Origin: an uncultured Arenicella sp.
Lineage (GTDB): Bacteria; Pseudomonadota; Gammaproteobacteria; Arenicellales; Arenicellaceae
Assembly: GCA_937922925.1 (NCBI GenBank)
Contig: CALAKU010000078.1
Location: 1 to 33,723 of the forward strand
DNA length: 33,723 bases
Reading direction: 5' to 3'
The notes beneath the pieces are model-generated. The model was not told the origin of the DNA. It saw nothing but the letters and a program-made list of their open reading frames with translations, and did no database searches. Below are positions 18,301 to 24,234 of this stretch, in pieces. The position numbers and the translations under genes were made by a program. Within the stretch, counting starts at the first letter, position 1. Each line of letters starts with the position of its first letter.

Positions 18301-21300
18301 AATCCGGCAAACGGACTGCTCGATCCTCAAGAAGTCTGGGTTTTCAGTTGTGTTTATTCAGTCGATCAAGGCGATATTGATGCTGGCGGTGTGCTGAATG
18401 AAGCGCAGGGCAGTGGCACGCCACCTGCGGGTTCTGGCTTGCCCAACCCAACGAGTGACGCGAGCAGCTTTGCTGAGTTGCAACAAGAGGGCGGTATTGC
18501 GTTGGTCAAAATGGCCGGTGTGCCAACTGTGTTCGCCGGCGACCTTGTTGATGTGACCGACGTGGGCGACACCATCAATTATCAATTTACGGTAACGAAT
18601 ACCGGTAATGTCACTCTCAGTGATTTAACCCTGAGCGACCCGTTGATCACCGGTGCACCAAACAATCAAACCATTGTTTGTCAGGCCACCGTCTTGGATT
18701 CGAATGAAAGTACCACGTGCAGCGCAAGTTATACCGTAACGCAGGCCGATGTTGATGAAGGCATGGTTATGAACGTTGCGACTGCCACGGGAACACCGCC
18801 TGCGCCACCTGCTGGAACGCCAGCTTTACCCGCGCCGTCGGGTTCGAGCAGCGCATCGGTCGGTATTCAAGGCGCGCCGCGTTTGGACGTTCTCAAAGAG
18901 GCAGATCCGATAGACGACCAAATACGCGCTGGCGATGAAATTAATTATCAGTTTACGATTACCAACACCGGTAACACCTCGATTGATAATGTGATTCCGC
19001 TAGATAACGGCCCAAGTTTCAATGGGCTAAGCGGCACCAATAGCCTTTCTGCTTTTATTCCTGAGTCAGCTGATCTAGCGCCCGGCGAATCTCGAGTGTT
19101 CACGGCGATCTACATTGTCAGCCAAGTCGATTTAGACAATCTAGCGGCGGCTCCCGACACCACTGAAGGCATTTTTAATAGCGCGTCAGCTGATGGTGAA
19201 CCTGCCAATGGCAACCTTGCGCCAGTCGTGCCAAGCACGGTTGAGACGGGCATTGAGCCGATACCCGCTCTAGAACTCATTAAGTCCTCGGTTGCACCGA
19301 CTCCAGCAAGCGCAGGTGCCCAAGTTATTTACAACTTTAGCTTACAAAACGTCGGCAACGTGACTTTATCCAACGTACAGATAAGCGACGCAATGTGCCA
19401 AACACCGGGTTCGGTGCTGACCTTCGGAAGTGGTTTTACTGGTGGAGACAGTTTGCAGCCGGGTTTGCTTGATGTAGACGAGACTTGGACATTCAGTTGT
19501 TCATACACGCTAACTCAAGCCGATATCGATGCAGGCACGGTACAAAATACGGCCACAGCGCAAGGCACAGACCCGGGCGGAAACACCACGCAAGACGTCT
19601 CGGATTCAAGTAATGCACAAGACCAAGATCAAACGGGTAACGCTGATCCAACCAATACGACCCTAGTTAGAACCCCTGCTTGGACGGTAGACAAGCAAAG
19701 CAATTCTCAACCCGAACGTCAGGGCGATACATTGGTGTATTTATTTGTTGTGGACAACACCGGCAACGTAAGCATCAATAATGTGGTCGTTAACGACGCC
19801 AAGTGCGCGGCGACGCCTGAACTAATCGCTGGCGATATTGACGATAACTTGGTGTTAACACCGAATGAAGTTTGGACATTTCGATGTACGTCAATTGTCG
19901 TTACCCAAACCGAAGTCAACGCAGGGCAGGTCGACAATAGCGTCACTGTGTCTGGAACGCCGCCAGCGGGCACCAGTTTGGATAACATTGAAGGCCAAAA
20001 TAGTGTGCCCATCGCAGCTGACCCAGCACTGAGTTTTGAGAAAACCGCCTCGGCCCCAACCGTGGGTAATGGCGAATTGACGACGGCAGCCGACGAAGGC
20101 GACATCATCACCTATACGTTTAACGTCACTAATACGGGCAATGTGACGCTTGATAACGTAAGTATTAACGATTCAGGCCCCACCTTTGGTTCGACTGCTG
20201 CCTCTAATGCACTGGGGCCGATCACCTGTGCACTCACTCAATTACAGCCAGATCAAAGCACGACGTGTAGCGCCGAGTATGTGCTAGATCAAGCCGACAT
20301 TGATGCCGCGATTGCTGCCGGTCAAGACAGTATCAGCAATAGCGCGAGCGCCAGCGCCGATACCCCAAATAATGTATCAGTGGATTCACCTAGCGACGAT
20401 GCGAGTACTAGCATTGAATCGCAGCCCTCGCTTGATTTACGTAAAACGGCGTCGGCTCCATCGGTTAATCAAGGTGCGAATGATCAGATTACCGATCCCG
20501 GTGATCAAATTAGCTACTCGATCGTTATCACCAACACCGGCAATAGCACGGTCTCGCTAGTAAACGTGATCGACGATAATGCTGATTCACTAAATTGCCC
20601 TGGCTTTGTATTAGGAACAGATTCATTGGCGCCAGGTGAAGTCCTCTCTTGCACCGCTTTGTATGCCCTTGTGCAAGATGATTTTAATACCGGTTCGGTC
20701 ACTAACCTTGCCAGCGTAAACGGCGTCGACCCGTTTAATTCGGTGGTCGAAGCCGAAGACGAAATCACCACGGGCTTAACCGTGCGAACCTCTATCTTGT
20801 TGGTGAAATCCGTAGACGATTCCGATTTGAGCGACCCTGTCGAGTCGGGCGATACGCTTACCTACAGTTTTGAATTGACGAACACAGGCAACGTTACGCT
20901 AAGCGATACAAATATCGTTGACCCGCAATGCCCGAATACGCCGTTGATCTTTGGCAACGGTTTTGATGGCGGTGACCTAAACGGCAATGCCTTGCACGAC
21001 GCCGGCGAAACGTGGATGTTTTCTTGCGTGTTCGAGCTTGATCAGCCGTTTGTCGATCAATTGGCAGCCGGCAATGGCATCATCGATAACATTGCCACCG
21101 GGAATGGGCTGCCGCCAAGAAACTCAGGTCTTACTGCCCCCAGCAGCACAGCCAGCACCATTGTGAGCGATTTACAAACCGAGGCGAGTATCGCACTGGA
21201 GAAGTCAGGCAGTCTGCCTACTCAATCTGGGGGTACCGCTCCCGATACGTTCTCAATAGCTGGGCAAGACACGATTACCTACACTTTTGAGGTCGTTAAT

Positions 21301-24234
21301 ACGGGCACTACTACCTTGAATAATATTGCCATCGATGATCCCTTGATCGACGACGCTGGCGGGTCAGTTGTGTGCGATGACACGACATTGAACCCGCAGT
21401 CATCTGGCACCGTACCGTTTGAAACGACTTGCACCGCTACTTATACCTTAACGCAGAATGACATCAATACAGGCTCGGTCAGTAATACTGCGACGATATC
21501 CGCAGATGCTCCGCCGAATGTACCGGCTCCATCGGGATCTGCCAGTGCCATGGTTGGCGTGACGCCTGCACCAAATCTTGAAATTGAGAAAGTGGTGCAA
21601 ACCCCACTCAGTGCGCCAGTTGCCGTTAACGACACGATCACCTATCAATTTACCGTGACGAACACCGGTAACACCAGCATGGCTGACGTCATGCCATTGG
21701 ATGCAGGGCCATTGTTTAATGGCATTGCGGGTACTAATAGTTTGTCAGTGTTTAGCCCGCTAATGGTTGATTTAGAACCAACAATTAGCCAAGTGTTTAC
21801 GGCCACGTATCCTGTTAGCCAAATCGATATCGACCGTATCGCTGCGAGCGACGACCCATTAACAGCTGTTGCGAACAGTGCGACAGCCGATGGCACACCG
21901 GCAAACGGCAGCCTGCCTGCCATCCCTGCGAGCTCAGCTGAAACTGGCGTAGATTTAAACCCATCATTAGAGTTGATTAAAACTTCGGTCGCACCAACGG
22001 CGATCGCCGCGGGCAGTTTGATTCGGTACAACTTCAGCCTGATGAACAACGGCAATGTATCGATCAGTAACCCGGTGATTAATGACTCAATGTGTCAATT
22101 GCCAGGGCCAGTTCTTGGCCTCAACAGCGGTTTTACCGGCACCGACCAAGATCAACTAGGTGTTCTTGATGTTGGTGAGACTTGGACTTTTGCGTGCGAC
22201 TACCGCATCGAGCAGGCAGACATCGACAACGGCTCTGTTAGCAATAGTGCGATAGCCGTAGGCCAATTGCCGAATGGCGATGACATTAATGACACCTCCG
22301 ACAGCGCTAATCCGGGCGATCCAGATAATGGCGACAGCGATCCAACCTTGACGAGTTTGCCGGGTACGCCGAACTGGGCGGTCGAAAAATCTTCCACGTC
22401 CTTACCGACCCAAGCGGGCGATACCTTAGAGTACGAATTTCGAGTAACGAATCTCGGTAACGTCAGTATCGGTAACCCTCAACTGATTGACGATAAGTGC
22501 GCAAGCCCAATCGTGCTTGACGCGACGACAGACATAAACGGTGATAATTTGATCAGCCCAGCTGGACAAAATGGCGCCCCGGCTGCCGAAACATGGTTAT
22601 ACCGTTGTACCTCGATTGAAGTTACTCAACTCGAAGTAAACATGGGGCAGGTCGACAACCAGGTTGATATTACCGGCAGCGTTAACAATGGTGTTTTACC
22701 GCCAATTATGGGCGAGAACTCAGTGCCGGTTCCACGCAGCCCATTGATGAGCCTAGCCAAAACCGCTGGCACTCCAACACAAAATGCCGATGGCAGCTTT
22801 AGCCAACCCTTTGACTTTGCATTGCTCAATGCGGGCAACGTGACCTTGAGCAATGTCAGCATTAGTGATGATTTTGCTGCCCAATTCGGTGCCTGTTTTA
22901 TTGATTTGCAAGAGCCGGGCGCAGTGTCTATCAACGATGTGGCTCCTCTTGCCGACTCAACCGGCGAAGCGCTGGCCACCTTACCGATGGTTGCGACGGT
23001 TGTCAGCTTGGAGCCCGGCGACACCCTTAATCTTACGGGTTTGGTTGCCCAATTTGATGTGAATGCCGAAGGCTGTGTTTTCCCCGATCCGGCTGCGAAC
23101 TCTGCGAACGCGGTTGCGCAATCGTCAGCTGGCCCGATTGAAGATAATTCGGATAACACCAGTGACCCCGCTGATGGAACTCCGAACGATGGCGGTACAC
23201 CAACTCCATTTACGCCGCCGGTACCGACACCAGAGATTGGTTTGTCCAAAGCGGCGGCTGTGCTAATGGTTAATCAAGGGTTTACCTTTGATGCCGAGTA
23301 TCGTTTGCGCTTGCAAAACACCGGTAACGTAAATGTGAATAATCTCGAATTGTTCGATGACATCGAATCTCAATTGGGCGATTTGTTTGACCCTTCTACC
23401 GCAAGCGATCCGGAAACTGGCGTTATCTCGCCGATTGAAATCTCGATTATTAATGACGCGGCCCCATTGAATATTGTGCTGCCGGCAGCCAATGACAACT
23501 ATACTGGCGGGGCAGAGAATTTGTTTGCCGACAGCTCCGGTGTGCTCGGAGTTGGTGATGTGATTGAAGTTCGCTTTAGTGTGCGCATTGACCCGACTCG
23601 ACAACTTCCTTTACCAGAAGCCTTCGAGAATACTGCGCAAGCCCAAGCCTCATCGCCTGCGGGGCAAACCATTAACGATTTATCTAATGATGGTTTAGAC
23701 CCTACGCTGGGCGCAGGAGGGGATGGTGATCCTACGATAATTACTCTAGACGACGTTAGCGCCTTGCCAATCAGTTTAGGCCAATTTTCAAGTGAGGCGC
23801 TCAGCAACGAGGCGCTCAGCAACGAGGCGCTCAGTGGCGGAGGCTTCCGCTTACGATGGCAAACTCAAACGGAGGTCTCGAACCTAGGCTTTAATGTCTA
23901 TGGCCGAGTCGACGGTGAATGGCAGCGACTTAATAATTCTGTGATTGCTGGCCAAGGCGATTCGATCGAACTAAACGAGTATCAGTTTGATGTGGTCGGC
24001 AACTATCGATTCTTTGCTCTAAGTGATATCGACGGGTTTGGCAGTGAGACCTTGCATGGGCCCTTTGCCGCTGGGCAAATTTATGGTGCCAGCCCAGCAA
24101 CCACTCAAACCGACTGGCAAGATGCGATTCTACGACGTAAGTCAAAACAGCGGGACAGTGAGCAACAACGGCGGCTACAAATGCTGGAACGAAACGAACA
24201 GCGTCGCCAGCGCCGTGCTGCGGGAGACCAATAA
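12385..24234 (+). CDS. giant secreted DUF11-repeat protein, 3949 aa
   Basis: A predicted extracellular or cell-surface fibre of very large size (near 400 kDa). It starts at TTG with a signal peptide (basic KFIKK, hydrophobic core, cleavage after SYA24). Residues about 25-235 form a non-repeat N-terminal domain. R1 (about 236-371) is a classic DUF11 domain. R2-R25 (372-3454) are 24 related domains of 115-137 residues, each with a start like LxLxKTA, then GDxITYxFxVxNTGNVTL, then a strand ending TATYxLxQxDIDxG. R26 and R27 (3455 to about 3805) are more divergent. Next come three EALSN-type repeats, a beta module (about 3815-3900: RLRWQTQTEVSNLGFNVYGR ... SDIDGFGSETLHGPF), and an Arg/Gln-rich tail. 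There is no LPXTG, membrane anchor or PEP-CTERM. TAATG overlaps the following C25 peptidase gene, so translation is probably coupled. A role as adhesin or matrix is inferred only. Confidence 0.9.
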   Translation: MKFIKKCALFLCVAIAFSSQISYAQTQDLIISISNPAPNLNLTAAGDTIDFPNAGIIDDGSNTPISLRATLEFISAGDNISIFRSGDNPVVRANTGTLEARVRWEVFNANTGAPVFGNPQFLITDIDGNGQNRIESASAACAGLTSYTVNGVFMEGVNANSSGAAQSNIRISEVDGTILGEGTQNQSSNQQEGYLQYNWTNVSSWVVNYFATSRGRWFIHDADSDIPFDGTRIEVDLVDLATIKTPIFPQGRPPRTGETIQWQVELSNDGPSDATGANILDQLPANVSNISANSPSNDGTIVIDQAAGTVSWTDVDIPVGESRFIILEATVDAAAGETVTNTTNTAQADQSKCSSRDSLTSSFVVDTPMPELTITKTAGDPSIAAGQVANLSDAGDSIVYTYVVENTGDIEIDNVMPSDSGPTFNNVAAANALSAFNPASANLAPGESQTFTASYVFDQADIDNIAQAADPATAISNTATASGDPQDGILQPVAPSTAISGIDIDSSLGVVKSITNTGAFSMAGQTIDYSVTLSNNGNTTLTNVAPQDSGPTINGAGSTGVLSAFTPGAQTLLPGQSQEFTATYTLSQQDVDNTASAVTPLTAIDNQAQGNADGPNGPLPVVDSNLVETGFVANPQMTIVKSVTNAGAFDQAGEQIEYQWLVQNTGNVTINNAQVADTGPTFNGLPPTNSLSAITPSSANIAPGASEIYTATYILAQTDVDNVAAAAAQLTAIDNSSTLSGTPTGGVFNDVDSNTVETGFTLVDALQLDKAASAPTTGLGNSPSITDVGDQITFTFTLTNNGTTTLSNLSVVDAGPSFDGNPGTGLLTTPSCAATSLLPSQATTCTALYTLTQADIDASLAGGTNENSASASGQNPSGVTIDSNNATAPIVIPNASSIDLQKTAAAPDPTVVGDPSLVDEGDTISYTLSFTNTGNTTLSNLQLNDSLVTVDSCTSNGQPFSNDGNESLAPQQMVVCTAVYALQVLDLDAGSVLNTADVQSTDPSGAVVQDEASATAGFTQKAAISLVKGDDLDLAMADALVEGSQFDYEFEITNTGNVTLSDVEITDSRVSMIDCGGVTELAPGESVQCTASYTVNSDDVAAGEIVNNATATGTPPASSGLDAPTAASSNLVKVQQIVSLSMVKTAGSPTIDAGQLSDAVDLGDTVTYTFEVINLGNTVLNDVAVSDPLIDDAPNNGSVQCPFSTLNPSMATPQVAPVSMTCTATYALQQTDIDNGIVENVATATANPDTAEPVAAPSVMSAASANLPPQPNLSIVKTADPLPTSLSAGDVITYRYNIENTGNVTIDSIAPTDVGPTFNGAAAAGSLSAFTPATASLAPTESIEFVASYQLGQTDIDNLAAAANPNLAIDNSASVTGDPANGSLPTIAPSDVETGVNPLASVNLVKSSSLGTPPIEAGSVITYQFSLNNNGAVSLANPTVDDAQCTAPATSLNRNIGFVSGDAGQANILDVGETWVFECTYTVQQSDINTGTVENSALGSGTAPNGDTVDDTSGSAADNDEPTITTIPANPAWTVAKSTASVPVNAGDTLVYNFLVDNTGNVSIGSVSLSDPKCASAPELQSGDNNNNGLLDPTEVFLYSCDSIGVSQIELNAGFVENSVVVSGNPSNGALPNAETTIQTPIAPAAALSLQKSVVTGSPSQAFGENPGITDLNDTISYELSLTNDGNVTLTNPVVTDNGPSFNGVAGQGTISPITCPSPIAPGQTVLCSYIYTLSSQADIDNAIQGGADSIENTAQVSAQLPGGGTVDSNPSSALASIVNEAELEVLKTLVDVQMTGPDNESVVTDTVTYRIVTANTGNATIANVLVSDQLAGVVLVCDAATEAGQAFSNGASSLEPGDEIVCTATYDLRQDDLNAGQVINTAQAVGTDPSGETVSDVSEQTTPITQSAAVSLVKSATVPPNVPPQVGDQVTYTFELSNTGNVSLSDPQVADPNCGADPLVQDSASSNAGDINPANGLLDPQEVWVFSCVYSVDQGDIDAGGVLNEAQGSGTPPAGSGLPNPTSDASSFAELQQEGGIALVKMAGVPTVFAGDLVDVTDVGDTINYQFTVTNTGNVTLSDLTLSDPLITGAPNNQTIVCQATVLDSNESTTCSASYTVTQADVDEGMVMNVATATGTPPAPPAGTPALPAPSGSSSASVGIQGAPRLDVLKEADPIDDQIRAGDEINYQFTITNTGNTSIDNVIPLDNGPSFNGLSGTNSLSAFIPESADLAPGESRVFTAIYIVSQVDLDNLAAAPDTTEGIFNSASADGEPANGNLAPVVPSTVETGIEPIPALELIKSSVAPTPASAGAQVIYNFSLQNVGNVTLSNVQISDAMCQTPGSVLTFGSGFTGGDSLQPGLLDVDETWTFSCSYTLTQADIDAGTVQNTATAQGTDPGGNTTQDVSDSSNAQDQDQTGNADPTNTTLVRTPAWTVDKQSNSQPERQGDTLVYLFVVDNTGNVSINNVVVNDAKCAATPELIAGDIDDNLVLTPNEVWTFRCTSIVVTQTEVNAGQVDNSVTVSGTPPAGTSLDNIEGQNSVPIAADPALSFEKTASAPTVGNGELTTAADEGDIITYTFNVTNTGNVTLDNVSINDSGPTFGSTAASNALGPITCALTQLQPDQSTTCSAEYVLDQADIDAAIAAGQDSISNSASASADTPNNVSVDSPSDDASTSIESQPSLDLRKTASAPSVNQGANDQITDPGDQISYSIVITNTGNSTVSLVNVIDDNADSLNCPGFVLGTDSLAPGEVLSCTALYALVQDDFNTGSVTNLASVNGVDPFNSVVEAEDEITTGLTVRTSILLVKSVDDSDLSDPVESGDTLTYSFELTNTGNVTLSDTNIVDPQCPNTPLIFGNGFDGGDLNGNALHDAGETWMFSCVFELDQPFVDQLAAGNGIIDNIATGNGLPPRNSGLTAPSSTASTIVSDLQTEASIALEKSGSLPTQSGGTAPDTFSIAGQDTITYTFEVVNTGTTTLNNIAIDDPLIDDAGGSVVCDDTTLNPQSSGTVPFETTCTATYTLTQNDINTGSVSNTATISADAPPNVPAPSGSASAMVGVTPAPNLEIEKVVQTPLSAPVAVNDTITYQFTVTNTGNTSMADVMPLDAGPLFNGIAGTNSLSVFSPLMVDLEPTISQVFTATYPVSQIDIDRIAASDDPLTAVANSATADGTPANGSLPAIPASSAETGVDLNPSLELIKTSVAPTAIAAGSLIRYNFSLMNNGNVSISNPVINDSMCQLPGPVLGLNSGFTGTDQDQLGVLDVGETWTFACDYRIEQADIDNGSVSNSAIAVGQLPNGDDINDTSDSANPGDPDNGDSDPTLTSLPGTPNWAVEKSSTSLPTQAGDTLEYEFRVTNLGNVSIGNPQLIDDKCASPIVLDATTDINGDNLISPAGQNGAPAAETWLYRCTSIEVTQLEVNMGQVDNQVDITGSVNNGVLPPIMGENSVPVPRSPLMSLAKTAGTPTQNADGSFSQPFDFALLNAGNVTLSNVSISDDFAAQFGACFIDLQEPGAVSINDVAPLADSTGEALATLPMVATVVSLEPGDTLNLTGLVAQFDVNAEGCVFPDPAANSANAVAQSSAGPIEDNSDNTSDPADGTPNDGGTPTPFTPPVPTPEIGLSKAAAVLMVNQGFTFDAEYRLRLQNTGNVNVNNLELFDDIESQLGDLFDPSTASDPETGVISPIEISIINDAAPLNIVLPAANDNYTGGAENLFADSSGVLGVGDVIEVRFSVRIDPTRQLPLPEAFENTAQAQASSPAGQTINDLSNDGLDPTLGAGGDGDPTIITLDDVSALPISLGQFSSEALSNEALSNEALSGGGFRLRWQTQTEVSNLGFNVYGRVDGEWQRLNNSVIAGQGDSIELNEYQFDVVGNYRFFALSDIDGFGSETLHGPFAAGQIYGASPATTQTDWQDAILRRKSKQRDSEQQRRLQMLERNEQRRQRRAAGDQ
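13498..15801 (+). repeat. DUF11-like repeats R2-R7 (partial first superunit)
   Basis: Six domains start at 13498, 13906, 14293, 14680, 15076 and 15454. R2-R4 are class B (GPTFNN, GPTING, GPTFNG; no cysteine). R5, R6 and R7 match the later classes E, F and G by features such as the cysteine pair in R5, FSNDGNESLAP in R6 and TGTPPASSGL in R7. Confidence 0.7.
15802..18495 (+). repeat. superunit 1: seven DUF11-like domains, classes A-G
   Basis: Domains R8-R14 start at 15802, 16201, 16588, 16981, 17326, 17734 and 18115, with lengths 133, 129, 131, 115, 136, 127 and 127 residues, 898 in total. Class A has DPLIDDAPNN, B has GPTFNG and ends in VETG, C has LDVGETWVFEC, D begins with Trp (WTVAKS) and not an aliphatic residue, E has GPSFNG with a cysteine pair, F has QAFSNG, and G has TPPAGSGL. 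Confidence 0.75.
18496..21189 (+). repeat. superunit 2: seven DUF11-like domains, classes A-G
   Basis: Domains R15-R21 start at 18496, 18883, 19270, 19681, 20029, 20431 and 20794, with lengths 129, 129, 137, 116, 134, 121 and 132, again 898 in total. The class order equals superunit 1: DPLITGAPNN, GPSFNG/VETG, LDVDETWTFSC, WTVDKQ, GPTFG with a cysteine pair, a DSLAPGEVLSC domain, then DPQCPNTPL with LPPRNSGL. Bases have diverged widely, so this is an old duplication. Confidence 0.75.
21190..23235 (+). repeat. superunit 3, partial: R22-R25 (classes A-D) and divergent R26
   Basis: Domains start at 21190, 21577, 21967, 22375 and 22747. R22 has DPLIDDAGG (A), R23 GPLFNG (B), R24 LDVGETWTFAC (C) and R25 begins WAVEKS (D). 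R26 (163 residues) no longer matches class E well, and the order stops there. Confidence 0.7.
23794..23838 (+). repeat. three 15-bp tandem repeats, in frame
   Basis: Units at 23794-23808 and 23809-23823 are identical (GAGGCGCTCAGCAAC), and 23824-23838 differs at its end. They encode EALSN, EALSN and EALSG between the last repeat domain and the C-terminal module. The identity suggests recent slippage and a flexible linker. Confidence 0.9.

Noticed and set aside
13498..23235. Exact equality of the two 898-residue superunits as proof of very recent duplication
   Set aside because: Individual domain lengths differ between the copies (for example 131 against 137 and 127 against 121) and base identity is low, so the equal totals are partly coincidence.
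22626..23249. Antisense open frame of 207 residues inside the giant repeat gene, and similar ones at 19719-20111 and 17919-18299
   Set aside because: They lie on the opposite strand of a clearly coding, compositionally biased gene, repeat as mirror images of the repeat domains and show no protein-family features.
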